Source: Indolivaga macrotermitis (lineage in GTDB: Bacteria; Bacteroidota; Bacteroidia; Bacteroidales; Dysgonomonadaceae). Taken from it: a stretch of DNA of 64,000 nt. Of this stretch, positions 51,664 through 60,255 are shown piece after piece (position 1 is the first letter of the stretch; every line of letters begins with the position of its first letter). Made by a program: the position numbers and the translations under genes. Location: contig NZ_FQUC01000001.1 of assembly GCF_900128985.1 (NCBI RefSeq), positions 124,001 through 188,000 on the forward strand, read 5' to 3'. The notes under the pieces are model-generated. The model made no database searches. It was not told where the DNA came from and worked only from the letters and a program-made list of their open reading frames with translations.

Positions 51664-52896
51664 ATGAGTGAACTAATTAATAATTCAGCAAAACGGAAAG
51701 AACTTCTCAAACATCTTATCTTACAGCTACATTCGGGCGAAGCTCCTGATGTAGTAAGAAAGAGATTGGAAGAGTATCTAAGAACCGTACCTTATAATGA
51801 AGTAGTAGAAGTAGAACAAGAACTTATATCCGAAGGTTTACCTGAGGAGGAAGTGTTACGCTTTTGTGATATTCACACAGCAGTTTTAGACGGGCGTATC
51901 GAGCAAACTCACGCAAAACCTGTACCTGCAGGGCATCCTGTGGATACATTCAAAAAAGAGAATAGAGAGCTGGAAAAAGTGATTACACAAGTACGGGCTC
52001 TGTTTGAAAAAGTACCGGGCTTAGAGGCTTCCGAGGTTAAAGGTTTTCTGTTGAAACTAAAAGCTTTGTATAATGCCCTCTCGGATGTGGACAAGCATTA
52101 CCGCCGAAAAGAATACCTGTTATTCCCATTTCTGGAGAAACACGGGATAACAGGCCCTCCCAAAGTAATGTGGGGAAAACATGACGAAACAAGGGAGTTG
52201 TTGAAAGCCGCACATGAAGTACTCGATATACAAGAGGAAATTTCCGTTCAGGATTTATGTACGGTTATCGTATATACACTAGAGCCTGTACTGGCTTCGC
52301 TGGAAGGTATGATAATGAAAGAAGAAGAAATTCTTTTACCTATGTGCATGGATACACTGACCGATATAGAGTGGTACCAGATATACCAACAGACACTCGA
52401 ATTTGGTTTTTGCCTTTATGATCCGCAGTACAAGTGGCAGCCCGAAGATATTCAAGTTGGTGAGGTTTCGTATTCCGGAAACGGAAATGTACAACTGCCC
52501 ACCGGTAGTTTTTCGATAGACGAATTGACAGCCTTTTTCAACCTTTTACCAATGGATATTACATTTGTAGACAAGGATGATAGAGTGAAGTTCTTCTCTT
52601 TGGGGCCACACCGGATATTTGACCGTAACAGGGCTATTATTGGTCGCAGTGTTCAGCTGTGCCATCCTCCCGGAAGCGTACATGTTGTAGAACAGATATT
52701 GAATGACTTTAAAAGTGGAAAGGAATCGAGAGCTGCATTCTGGATCAATTTCAAAGGACAGTTTATATATATCGAGTATATTGCTATGAGAGGAGAGAAC
52801 GGCGAATATCTGGGAGTTGTAGAATGTACCCAGGATCTGACTGCTTTACGAAAACTGGAAGGCGAACAGCGTTTACTCTCATATTCGTCACACTGA
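51664..52896 (+). CDS. DUF438 / hemerythrin / PAS protein
   Basis: A 410-residue protein in three parts: an N-terminal DUF438 domain (about 8-75, KELLKHLILQLHSGEAPDVV), a hemerythrin-like helical domain with the di-iron ligand pattern HYRRKEYLLFPFLEKHG, WGKHDETRELL and EEEILLPMC (about 120-225), and a C-terminal PAS domain (about 285-400, ITFVDKDDRVKFFSLGPHRI). Such proteins are thought to sense or handle oxygen, NO or iron in anaerobes. The DUF1858 gene starts 1 base after the stop, and a cupin gene follows. Confidence 0.9.
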   Translation: MSELINNSAKRKELLKHLILQLHSGEAPDVVRKRLEEYLRTVPYNEVVEVEQELISEGLPEEEVLRFCDIHTAVLDGRIEQTHAKPVPAGHPVDTFKKENRELEKVITQVRALFEKVPGLEASEVKGFLLKLKALYNALSDVDKHYRRKEYLLFPFLEKHGITGPPKVMWGKHDETRELLKAAHEVLDIQEEISVQDLCTVIVYTLEPVLASLEGMIMKEEEILLPMCMDTLTDIEWYQIYQQTLEFGFCLYDPQYKWQPEDIQVGEVSYSGNGNVQLPTGSFSIDELTAFFNLLPMDITFVDKDDRVKFFSLGPHRIFDRNRAIIGRSVQLCHPPGSVHVVEQILNDFKSGKESRAAFWINFKGQFIYIEYIAMRGENGEYLGVVECTQDLTALRKLEGEQRLLSYSSH

Positions 52897-52897
52897 T

Positions 52898-53416
52898 ATG
52901 GAAAAGCCGGATATAACACTGCAAACTAAGGTTGGAGAGATTCTGCAATACTATCCCGAACTCGAAGATGTACTGTTGAGTATGTCTCCTGCTTTTGCCA
53001 AGTTGAAAAATCCGATCCTCAGGAGGACAGTGGCTAAAGTAGCGTCTTTAAAACAAGTCGCTGAAGTAGGTGGTATTGATGCAGGATTCCTGATTTCTAC
53101 TTTACGTAAGGCTGCAAACCTTATGCCTGCTACCACGGATACAGATGGCGCAGATTTGCTTACTCAGCCAGAACCGGACTGGATAAATATTCAGGGAGTA
53201 ACAGATGTTATGGATGTATGTTCTGTAATAGAGCAGGGAAGAAGCCCTATGAACCAGATATTATCCCGGGCGGCACAGTTAGAAAATCAACAGGTGCTGA
53301 AACTGATAACACCGTTTGTCCCGGTTCCGATCATAGATATACTGAAAAACAAAGGTTATAAATGCTGGAGTAAACAGAATGAACTTTTAGTCGAAACATA
53401 TATATTAAGGTCTTAG
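52898..53416 (+). CDS. DUF1858/DUF2249-type protein
   Basis: A 172-residue protein. Residues 8-75 (TKVGEILQYYPELEDVLLSM, then ASLKQVAEVGGIDAGFLISTL) match DUF1858, the small helical domain found at the N-terminus of ScdA/RIC iron-sulfur repair proteins. The C-terminal half (DVCSVIEQGRSPMNQILSRA, then LKLITPFVPVPIIDILKNKG) matches DUF2249. It is in an operon with the hemerythrin-PAS gene and fits a role in redox or nitrosative stress. Confidence 0.86.
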   Translation: MEKPDITLQTKVGEILQYYPELEDVLLSMSPAFAKLKNPILRRTVAKVASLKQVAEVGGIDAGFLISTLRKAANLMPATTDTDGADLLTQPEPDWINIQGVTDVMDVCSVIEQGRSPMNQILSRAAQLENQQVLKLITPFVPVPIIDILKNKGYKCWSKQNELLVETYILRS

Positions 53417-53442
53417 ACCTACTAACTGAAATAACTGGAAAA

Positions 53443-53739
53443 ATGACAATTAAAATTATAAAAAAAGAATTGGAATCGGCAAAACGCCCTGTTCCACGTG
53501 TCTTAAAAAGTGGTGATAAATTTAAGCTAATACTTATTGGGTTTAAAGATAAGATGGTGTTGGATGACCACAAAACAGATATTCCCGCACGCCTCGTGGT
53601 TCTCGAAGGGAAGGTAATTTATAAAGAAGGAGATAAAACTGTAATGCTTACTCAATACGACGAAGTGGGTATTCCGGTAAATGTAATCCATTCGGTAACT
53701 GCATTAGCAGATAGCTTATGTATGGTTGTAAAAGGGTGA
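53443..53739 (+). CDS. Small cupin-domain protein
   Basis: A 98-residue single cupin: RLVVLEGKVIYKEGDKTVML forms the first strands and EVGIPVNVIHSVTALADSLC the second motif, with one conserved His. Metal ligands are fewer than in enzymatic cupins, so a binding role is likely. It lies 26 bases after the DUF1858 gene and is the last gene of that operon. A terminator follows. Confidence 0.82.
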   Translation: MTIKIIKKELESAKRPVPRVLKSGDKFKLILIGFKDKMVLDDHKTDIPARLVVLEGKVIYKEGDKTVMLTQYDEVGIPVNVIHSVTALADSLCMVVKG

Positions 53740-53760
53740 ATTACTACATAATTTAAAAGG

Positions 53761-53797
53761 TTGAGGTTGTACTTGCCATAGTGCAACCTCAATTTTT
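53761..53797. terminator. Bidirectional terminator
   Basis: TTGAGGTTGTAC pairs with GTGCAACCTCAA, followed by a T-run on the plus strand. It overlaps the stop codon of the convergent lipoprotein gene. Confidence 0.7.
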
Positions 53798-54634
53798 AGG
53801 TTCCGCAATAACAAAATGACTATGCCATTCATTCCACTCATCATATACCTCGAGTAAGACAATTCTGGATGTATTGGTTTCCCAGATATATTTTGGAAGA
53901 AGATTTTTATCCCCTTTTTTAAACGTGTTTTTATACATATCTGTAATAGCTTCCCTATCCTTATCGTAACTTAGTTTCGGTATATCGTATAGTCCGGTGA
54001 TATAATCATAGATTATTTTCTCTTGTTCCTGTTCATAGAATCTTTTTTGCTCATCATGAGGGATTGTCGCTGTACTTTCCAATTGAAAATATATTTCCAA
54101 TGCAGGCGATTCGTTTTCGTATAATTTTCTTGTGTAAATACTATACCGGGAATCAAGGATGTTTGTTGTACCATAAATAGCGCTTTGGCTCTCAGTTATA
54201 TCTTTCCAGTTGTAGCCCAGTATTTCACGTCCATTTTTAATATTAACGATTATGGTATCGGCTAATACCATTTTTTTGTCTTTGAATCCTTGCAGTATTG
54301 TGTGGTATTTGCCTTCGGACGAAAAACTATGTCCCCATGAGAATGTAAATTCAGAAGTCCTCATTATTTCGAAAAGCCCGTCTAGTTCAGGAATAATCCA
54401 AATCAGAGAATCGTATGACTCCCTTACTTCCAGCATAGTACAATCTCTGTCTGGATATAAGGTAAATTGGACATTCTCGAAAATATTAGCATCTTTGGCT
54501 GATGTGTTTATTCCAAGGCGAACAAAACCGGAATCTTCCGGATGGTTTCCTCCTCTATTAGAATCCGATGGCTCATCGTTGGAACAAGACACTAAGAGAA
54601 ATAGAAAGGAAAATATCAATAATATGTTTTTCAT
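53789..54634 (-). CDS. Lipoprotein of unknown function
   Basis: A 281-residue protein with a lipobox (LFLLVSCSND, Cys17) followed by an acidic, Ser-rich linker, which in Bacteroidetes often directs lipoproteins to the surface. The first part (about 35-130) has a beta-rich, PKD-like pattern: FENVQFTLYPDRDCTMLEV and HSFSSEGKYHTILQGF. The rest is mixed helix and strand. I do not recognise a family. It is monocistronic, with a -7 box at 54660-54667. Confidence 0.8.
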   Translation of the reverse strand: MKNILLIFSFLFLLVSCSNDEPSDSNRGGNHPEDSGFVRLGINTSAKDANIFENVQFTLYPDRDCTMLEVRESYDSLIWIIPELDGLFEIMRTSEFTFSWGHSFSSEGKYHTILQGFKDKKMVLADTIIVNIKNGREILGYNWKDITESQSAIYGTTNILDSRYSIYTRKLYENESPALEIYFQLESTATIPHDEQKRFYEQEQEKIIYDYITGLYDIPKLSYDKDREAITDMYKNTFKKGDKNLLPKYIWETNTSRIVLLEVYDEWNEWHSHFVIAEPKN

Positions 54635-54659
54635 TAATATGTAGTGTTAGTTATAAACA

Positions 54660-54667
54660 CAAAAATA
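54660..54667 (-). promoter_or_regulatory. -7 box for lipoprotein gene
   Basis: CAAAAATA on the plus strand is TATTTTTG on the minus strand, 25 bases ahead of the ATG at 54634. Confidence 0.45.
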
Positions 54668-54818
54668 ACGAATTCGCAGAACAAATACCCACTTAGAATA
54701 AAAATAAGAGGATTTATCCTATCTTATCATGTTGAGATGCATCTATTGGTTGTAATGATGTTGTTGTTTTAACAGAATGGTTTATCTTTAAGCAATTTAA
54801 TCTTAAATTTAAGCACAC

Positions 54819-56177
54819 ATGAACACTCATCTCAAATTTTTTCTCATTTTCTTTCTTATTCCGTTATGTATACTTGCACAGGATAGAATAGTAGTAAAAG
54901 ACTTTATGACCGGTGAGACTTTAGCAGGGGTAGGGGTATCGCTCAAAAATACAGACAGACAGGTAATGACCGACAATAATGGAGCTTTCAGCCTGAAAAG
55001 GTTTAAAAATATTTCGGATAAAGATATCCTGTTATTTACTATAGTCGGTTATGCTCCCTTGGAAATAGCTGTTGATCAGATAAAGAAGGCAAATAACGAG
55101 GTTCTGCTGAAAGAAAAGGCCGAGACATTAGGGCAGGTGACCGTTACAGCCGATGCACAGCCCGATTTGCTGGCACTTTTAAAATTTAAAGAACTGTCAT
55201 CTATGCCCGACGAGCTGTCTTATTTTGGCGTAACACTAGCCGAAGGTAAAATATATATAATGGGCGGAGACCAGTCGATAAACGCCCGGACAGCCGAAAG
55301 CTCCTTTCTCGATGATAACTACCGGGGAGAGAGTATGAAAGGAATGGTCGGAGGTGATATTGCTATAGAGTTATACAGGCATAGCGACAAGATATATGTT
55401 TATGATATATTGGCTGATTCGTGGAGCTTATCGCCTCATAAATTGTCGAAAAGAGCTTTTCATAATGTCCACTACAACAATGGAAAAATATATGTACTCG
55501 GAGGAAAACAATTATCAAAGAATATAAAACTCGAGCGGTTGAACGATAAAGTTGAAGTATATACTATTGCGCAGGATACGGTGCTTACAGCTGAGGCAAA
55601 TCCGCATCAGGCAGTTAACTTTGCATCGGTACTGGTCGATAACAATATTATAGTATTAGGAGGATCGGTAAAGTATAGGGAACTGACTAATCAGATAGTA
55701 AAGGAATATACCAATAAAGTACATCTTCTCGACCTGAGTACCGGTCTCTGGTATGAGATGCCCGACCTGCCCAAAGAACATGGAGAGGAAACCAAAGGTA
55801 TTATAGCCGGAAATAAAATTTATCTGGTAGGAGGTTATCGCGAACGGGCTTTGTCTTCCATATCTACCTACGATATCACTACCGGGCAGTTTAACGTGGT
55901 AGATAAATTACCTTATGTAATAGAACGTCCGGCTTTAGCCTACAACGGTAATGGTACTGTTTATATATATGATAGCGGAAAGTTATTTACATATGATATA
56001 CACAATCGGGAACTGATAGGGTATCATGTCGATATTGAGGTGTCAAATGCCGAAATGCTATTTGATAATGGTTCTTTATATATACTCGGCGGATTAAAGG
56101 AAAATGTACCTGCATCTAAGATGTATTGTATAAATGTAGCTGATATGGAAAAAACAAAACCACATCGTTTTGACTAA
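54819..56177 (+). CDS. Kelch-repeat protein with CarboxypepD-regulatory-like N-domain
   Basis: A 452-residue exported protein. The signal peptide is about 1-20 (ends CILAQ). Residues 22-105 form a carboxypeptidase-regulatory-like beta domain (DFMTGETLAGVGVSLKNTD, ending in a NEVLLKEK strand) as on TonB receptors. A beta-propeller with Kelch repeats follows, visible as KIYIMGGDQ, KIYVLGGKQ, NIIVLGGSV, KIYLVGGYR and SLYILGGLK. Function is unknown; propellers bind glycans or proteins. It is upstream of the ECF sigma operon but separated from it by 105 bases. Confidence 0.87.
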   Translation: MNTHLKFFLIFFLIPLCILAQDRIVVKDFMTGETLAGVGVSLKNTDRQVMTDNNGAFSLKRFKNISDKDILLFTIVGYAPLEIAVDQIKKANNEVLLKEKAETLGQVTVTADAQPDLLALLKFKELSSMPDELSYFGVTLAEGKIYIMGGDQSINARTAESSFLDDNYRGESMKGMVGGDIAIELYRHSDKIYVYDILADSWSLSPHKLSKRAFHNVHYNNGKIYVLGGKQLSKNIKLERLNDKVEVYTIAQDTVLTAEANPHQAVNFASVLVDNNIIVLGGSVKYRELTNQIVKEYTNKVHLLDLSTGLWYEMPDLPKEHGEETKGIIAGNKIYLVGGYRERALSSISTYDITTGQFNVVDKLPYVIERPALAYNGNGTVYIYDSGKLFTYDIHNRELIGYHVDIEVSNAEMLFDNGSLYILGGLKENVPASKMYCINVADMEKTKPHRFD

Positions 56178-56214
56178 ATTGGAGGGGTTTATAACAAAAA
56201 TAATCCGAAAAAAT

Positions 56215-56243
56215 GTAACCTAAAAAGAATACCCCCGGTCATA
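56215..56243 (+). promoter_or_regulatory. ECF-type promoter 1 (GTAACC-N17-GTCATA)
   Basis: GTAACC at 56215-56220 and GTCATA at 56238-56243, separated by 17 bases, ahead of the first DUF6249 gene. The same pair with the same spacing precedes the second DUF6249 gene. The AAC core of the -35 part is typical of ECF sigma promoters. Confidence 0.65.
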
Positions 56244-56282
56244 TTCATGAAAACAAATTATTAATTAAAAAAATAAAATATC

Positions 56283-56675
56283 ATGGATAGCGGAGATTGG
56301 GTACCTGTAATTGCAATATTATCGTCAGTAGCATTACCTGTTGGATTCGGTTTGTTCTTAGGTTTAACGGGGATGCGTAATAAACATGCCGAAAGTATGG
56401 AATTGATAAAGCAAGGAGTGATTCCGGATGAAGTGAGTAAACCTATCCCTAATAAACTAAGGTCTTTGCGAAATGGATTTGTATGTGTTGCCGTTGCCGT
56501 CGGGATTATTTTAGGAATGGTGTTGCAGGATCTTACTGATTTCGGAAGGAGCAATGAGTTTTTTGTGCTCGCTGCTTGTATTCTTCTATTTTTAGGATTG
56601 GCTTACATTGCCTTTTATTGGGTTACATTTTCAATAAAAGATGAGTTTTCTCAAAATAATAGCAAAAAAGTGTAA
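56283..56675 (+). CDS. DUF6249 membrane protein, copy 1
   Basis: A 130-residue protein with three hydrophobic helices: about 6-28, 63-83 and 95-115. The motif GLFLGLTGMRNKHAESMELI followed by NKLRSLRNGF marks the DUF6249 family, which often lies next to ECF sigma factors. Function is unknown; it may modulate the sigma factor or respond to envelope stress. Its stop codon lies within the second GTAACC element. Confidence 0.85.
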   Translation: MDSGDWVPVIAILSSVALPVGFGLFLGLTGMRNKHAESMELIKQGVIPDEVSKPIPNKLRSLRNGFVCVAVAVGIILGMVLQDLTDFGRSNEFFVLAACILLFLGLAYIAFYWVTFSIKDEFSQNNSKKV

Positions 56676-56700
56676 CCTGAATTATCTTTGTCTGGTCATA
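56672..56700 (+). promoter_or_regulatory. ECF-type promoter 2 (GTAACC-N17-GTCATA)
   Basis: GTAACC at 56672-56677 and GTCATA at 56695-56700, with the same 17-base spacing as at 56215-56243. The flanking bases TTnATGAAAnCAAAT are also shared. Confidence 0.65.
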
Positions 56701-56726
56701 TTAATGAAATCAAATATATAATAATT

Positions 56727-57098
56727 ATGGAAATAATAGATGAACTGGTTCCCATTATAGCTATACTGTCTACAGTAGCTTTACCCATTGGGTTCGGGAT
56801 GTTTCTGGGGTTATCTTCGATGCGTAGCAAGCACCGGGAAAATATGGAGCTGATAAAACAAGGCATTGTTCCTCCATCGCAAGGTAAACCAACCCCCAAT
56901 AAATACAGATCGTTACGCAACGGCTTTCTTTGTGCCGGTATTGCTATCGGGCTCATTTTAGGAGTAATATTGCAAAATGTGACTAACATGAGCGAAGAGT
57001 CCGGATTTTTTATTCTGGCAGCCTGTGTCCTTCTGTTTCTGGGATTGGCATACGTCTTGTTCTACTTAGTGATCAAAGATAAAGACCTGGACGAGTAA
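56727..57098 (+). CDS. DUF6249 membrane protein, copy 2
   Basis: A 123-residue paralogue of the preceding gene, sharing IAILSTVALPIGFGMFLGLS, NMELIKQG, the NKYRSLRNGF segment and the last helix. The ATG at 56727 is chosen because it matches the start of copy 1 and lies 27 bases behind the promoter-like element. The ECF sigma gene begins 4 bases after its stop. Confidence 0.85.
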   Translation: MEIIDELVPIIAILSTVALPIGFGMFLGLSSMRSKHRENMELIKQGIVPPSQGKPTPNKYRSLRNGFLCAGIAIGLILGVILQNVTNMSEESGFFILAACVLLFLGLAYVLFYLVIKDKDLDE

Positions 57099-57101
57099 AA
57101 G

Positions 57102-57659
57102 ATGGATGAGAAGCAACTGATACGAAAAGTGCTAAAGGGGGATACGTCCGCCTTTGCCCATTTTGTGGATACCTATCAGGATATGGCGGTAACTATCGCC
57201 TATCGTATCTGTGAAAACAGGCAGGATGCAGAGGATATCGTACAGAATGCTTTTGTGAAGGCTTATCATAACCTGCATACCTTTAGGTTGGACAGTAAAT
57301 TCTCGACATGGTTTTATCGTATTGTTTATAATACAGCATTGACCCATATAAGCGCGACAGGTTTTAATACCGAGTTTGTCGATTACAAGCATATAGATGA
57401 CGACAACCATTCGGAAGATTGGAATCCATTGGCACAGATCGAAGAACAAGAGCGAAAAGAAGTAATAAACCGTACATTGGGCATGTTGCCCAAAGATGAG
57501 GCACTGATACTGACTCTCTTTTATCTAGAAGAAAATTCGGTGAAAGATGTATCACAGATAATGGCGCTTAGCGAATCCAATGTCAAAGTAAAGTTGCATC
57601 GAGCCAGAAAACGTTTTGCTGAAACATTAGGCAGGGTAATGCAAAAAGAACAATTTTGA
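57102..57659 (+). CDS. ECF-family RNA polymerase sigma factor
   Basis: A 185-residue sigma factor with regions 2 and 4 only. Region 2 is YRICENRQDAEDIVQNAFVK then FSTWFYRIVYNTALTHI; region 4 is MLPKDEALILTLFYLEENSV then ALSESNVKVKLHRARKRF. It follows two DUF6249 membrane genes and precedes a small membrane protein that could be its anti-sigma partner. The two matching promoter-like elements upstream suggest that it drives its own operon. Confidence 0.94.
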   Translation: MDEKQLIRKVLKGDTSAFAHFVDTYQDMAVTIAYRICENRQDAEDIVQNAFVKAYHNLHTFRLDSKFSTWFYRIVYNTALTHISATGFNTEFVDYKHIDDDNHSEDWNPLAQIEEQERKEVINRTLGMLPKDEALILTLFYLEENSVKDVSQIMALSESNVKVKLHRARKRFAETLGRVMQKEQF

Positions 57660-57681
57660 ATTTTAATAGAAGAAATAAGTT

Positions 57682-58029
57682 ATGAGTAAAGAAAATGAAG
57701 ATAAATTGCGCCACTTGTTTTCGGGTACAGGAGAAAAGGCCGGAGACAATCTGCGATACAGAATAATGAGGCAGATCGAGACCGAATCGGCATTAGTACG
57801 TAAAAAAGCGAAAGACTCCGGATCATTATTTACCACTATCTTTCCGGTACTAGGGGTTATGTATACAATTGTAGGAGCTATTGTACTGGCTGTGTATATG
57901 ACTTATGGCAGCGAAGCTTTGTTGTCGACTCCGGTTTTTCTGCCGATCATATTTGTGACATCGGTTTGCAGTGTTTATCTGCTGATCTCGGCTTTTGACG
58001 AACGAAGACGAAAGCATACAAAAAAATGA
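57682..58029 (+). CDS. Small membrane protein, possible anti-sigma partner
   Basis: A 115-residue protein with a soluble N-terminal part (about 1-48, including NLRYRIMRQIETESALVRKK) and two membrane helices (about 50-72 and 80-98) ending in a basic tail. The size, position directly after an ECF sigma gene, and cytoplasmic helical N-terminus fit an anti-sigma or sigma-associated protein, but it lacks the usual zinc anti-sigma Cys motif. The assignment is positional. Confidence 0.7.
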   Translation: MSKENEDKLRHLFSGTGEKAGDNLRYRIMRQIETESALVRKKAKDSGSLFTTIFPVLGVMYTIVGAIVLAVYMTYGSEALLSTPVFLPIIFVTSVCSVYLLISAFDERRRKHTKK

Positions 58030-58090
58030 AAGAATAAAAAGAGAAACCTGAAAATAGGCTTTCCTTTTTATTCTTTATGATTTCAGATAT

Positions 58091-58834
58091 TTATTGATTC
58101 CAGATTTCCCAAGCTGCCATGGCTTGTAGTTCCAGCATTTCAGCACCGTTCTTTATTTTGGCGCCCCGCCTTTCTCCCAGATCCAGAAACTTAGTCAACG
58201 GAGGATTGTATACCAGGTCGAAGAGAAGATGGTCTTTACCTATATATTCATAAGGGATATTCGGGCATTCATCTACATTCGGAAAAGTTCCTACAGGAGA
58301 CGCATTCACTATCACCTTATATTCATCCATTACATCCTTAGTCAGTTCATCGTATGTGAGGACTCCGTCCCTCTTTGTGCGGGATACATACTGGGTACTT
58401 AATCCCAGATGCTTGAGCCCATATTCGACTGCTTTAGATCCACCCCCTGTTCCCAGAATCAAGGCTTTCAGGTGAATTGCCGGATCGAGAAGAGGTGATA
58501 TAGATCGCTGGAAGCCGATAAGATCAGAGTTATAACCTTTCAGATGCACTTTTCCTTCCCTACGGGTTATTTTTATCACATTTACAGCTCCGATAGCCGC
58601 TGCTGTAGTATCCATCTCATCCAGAAGAGGTATGACCTGTTCTTTGTAAGGGATGGTAACGTTCAACCCCTGTAATTTAGAGTATTCGTTTACAATATCG
58701 CTAAGCATACCGATATTGGCTATTTCGAAATTAAGGTATTGGGCATCAATCTCTTCTTTTTTAAACTTCTCACCGAAAAACCGGTAAGAAAAAGAATGCT
58801 TAAGAGGAAAACCAATAAGACCAAATGTTTTCAT
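58091..58834 (-). CDS. aroE: Shikimate dehydrogenase
   Basis: A 247-residue NADP-dependent enzyme of the shikimate pathway. GFPLKHSFSYRFF is the substrate-binding start, the catalytic Lys is in NVTIPYKEQV, and GYNSDLIGFQ and LGTGGGSKAV (dinucleotide loop) follow; the C-terminus has MLELQAMAAWEIW. It is slightly shorter than the usual 270 residues but complete. It follows the fucosyltransferase gene by 12 bases. Confidence 0.93.
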   Translation of the reverse strand: MKTFGLIGFPLKHSFSYRFFGEKFKKEEIDAQYLNFEIANIGMLSDIVNEYSKLQGLNVTIPYKEQVIPLLDEMDTTAAAIGAVNVIKITRREGKVHLKGYNSDLIGFQRSISPLLDPAIHLKALILGTGGGSKAVEYGLKHLGLSTQYVSRTKRDGVLTYDELTKDVMDEYKVIVNASPVGTFPNVDECPNIPYEYIGKDHLLFDLVYNPPLTKFLDLGERRGAKIKNGAEMLELQAMAAWEIWNQ

Positions 58835-58846
58835 TTGCGTTTGTTT

Positions 58847-59728
58847 TTAAATTTCAATTACAGACCAGCTTTCAGGAATAAAGTCATGGATATTAGTTGT
58901 AGAGTTATTCCACTTGGATGGAGCGAAGGTAAGCCCCTCGTCGTCAGCGAGCCATGCTCCCCACCAGCTGAAAGAGCTGTTAGCTACAATATGATGTTTA
59001 CAAGCCTGCATAAGGCACATATCTTTCCATGAGTCGGCTCCTGTATTATGTTCGATGAGATTATATGGTTTAAGAAAGCCAAAGTTTTCTTTAATATATA
59101 ACGGATCATCCGAAAATATATAAAAAGACAATGGATTTGTATCCGAATGGCAGCCTATTAATTTTTCTATAGCTTTCTTATAATATTCAAGAGGTAACAC
59201 ATTATGCTCCTTACTGATGGATGCTTTCAGGTAATCTCCCCTGCGAATATGGATACTGACCGAAACCTCTTGGCTCATTTTCTCTCTAAGTGACTCGTTT
59301 AAGGAATCTAATTGAGGAAAAGTAAAGTCCCGTAAAATATCCTGTCTGATATTTTTAAAGTACACCTCCGACTGAAAATAGCCATCCATATATACATATT
59401 TCTTTCTTGATATATGAATTGTTTGCCTGTTTGCAGTTTGCCTGATAACATCCGGCCTGCTATTCGTAAGAAAACGCCTGATCCGGTTTTTGAATCCGTA
59501 AGAGAATAATTGTATATATAGATCATCAGACAGATAGCTGGCTCGCAGATTATTGAATATACTCAATTCAAAGTGACGGGCGGTAAATGTATCTGATGAA
59601 ATATGATTTTTTTTCAAAAAGTTTAAATCGAAGAAGACATTTTTATAAGAGTCTGTTTCTAGCTGTCTTGCGGCAGCATATTGGAACATCTGGTTTCCTA
59701 ATCCTCCTTGTAATCTTGTTATTATCAT
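58847..59728 (-). CDS. Alpha-1,2-fucosyltransferase (GT11)
   Basis: A 293-residue GT11 enzyme. The N-terminal LQGGLGNQMFQYAAARQL, the GDP-fucose motif SIHIRRGDYL (about 172-181) and the C-terminal VANSSFSWWGAWL are all present. It would add alpha-1,2-linked fucose to a surface glycan in the cytoplasm. It stands outside any visible capsule or O-antigen cluster. It shares a transcript with aroE by spacing, and a -7 box lies at 59749-59756. Confidence 0.93.
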   Translation of the reverse strand: MIITRLQGGLGNQMFQYAAARQLETDSYKNVFFDLNFLKKNHISSDTFTARHFELSIFNNLRASYLSDDLYIQLFSYGFKNRIRRFLTNSRPDVIRQTANRQTIHISRKKYVYMDGYFQSEVYFKNIRQDILRDFTFPQLDSLNESLREKMSQEVSVSIHIRRGDYLKASISKEHNVLPLEYYKKAIEKLIGCHSDTNPLSFYIFSDDPLYIKENFGFLKPYNLIEHNTGADSWKDMCLMQACKHHIVANSSFSWWGAWLADDEGLTFAPSKWNNSTTNIHDFIPESWSVIEI

Positions 59729-59748
59729 GAATTAATAAGTGCAGCGTT

Positions 59749-59756
59749 CAAAAATA
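59749..59756 (-). promoter_or_regulatory. -7 box for fucosyltransferase-aroE
   Basis: CAAAAATA on the plus strand is TATTTTTG on the minus strand, 20 bases ahead of the ATG at 59728. Confidence 0.45.
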
Positions 59757-59835
59757 AAAGAAAGCGAATTAGATGCCAAAGATATAAAAAAACGGTAAAT
59801 ATCAGGAGTTTGGCAAGTCAGGCTGTAATCGGATA

Positions 59836-60036
59836 TCATTTCTTATGGTAGTTCTTAAAGAACAGAAAATAAAAAAGATAAACAAGCAGAACGGTGACAC
59901 ATAGCACCCCGATAGTAGCACCCGACTTCCAGACAATAGTCCACGATATAGGTTGTATTCCCCAAAGGGCCAGCACGGTTAATGTAGATCCGGTCAAAAC
60001 TATTATTGTAATTAAAACTCCAAGCAGTGCTCTCAT
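59836..60036 (-). CDS. Small two-helix membrane protein
   Basis: A 66-residue protein with two hydrophobic helices (about 3-24 and 36-57) and a basic C-terminus (KNYHKK). I do not recognise a family. The hydrophobic pattern and isolated position between divergent genes support it as real; an overlapping frame of similar length on the same strand has no such pattern. Confidence 0.6.
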   Translation of the reverse strand: MRALLGVLITIIVLTGSTLTVLALWGIQPISWTIVWKSGATIGVLCVTVLLVYLFYFLFFKNYHKK

Positions 60037-60255
60037 ACAAAATGTTTTTAAATTAATATTTACCTGAACAAAATCGTAATACCTAAAACTTTATCCGTAA
60101 AAATAAAGAAAAAAATATCACTTTCATATTTTCGCTCTCTATATCGCAGATTATTTAAGGGAAATTTGCAAAAAAAGCATTTACTTTGCTGATTCGAAAA
60201 GAAATAGTAAAAAATAGGGGCTTTTATGCCCCGGAATGTAGACTTAAAAGACAAT

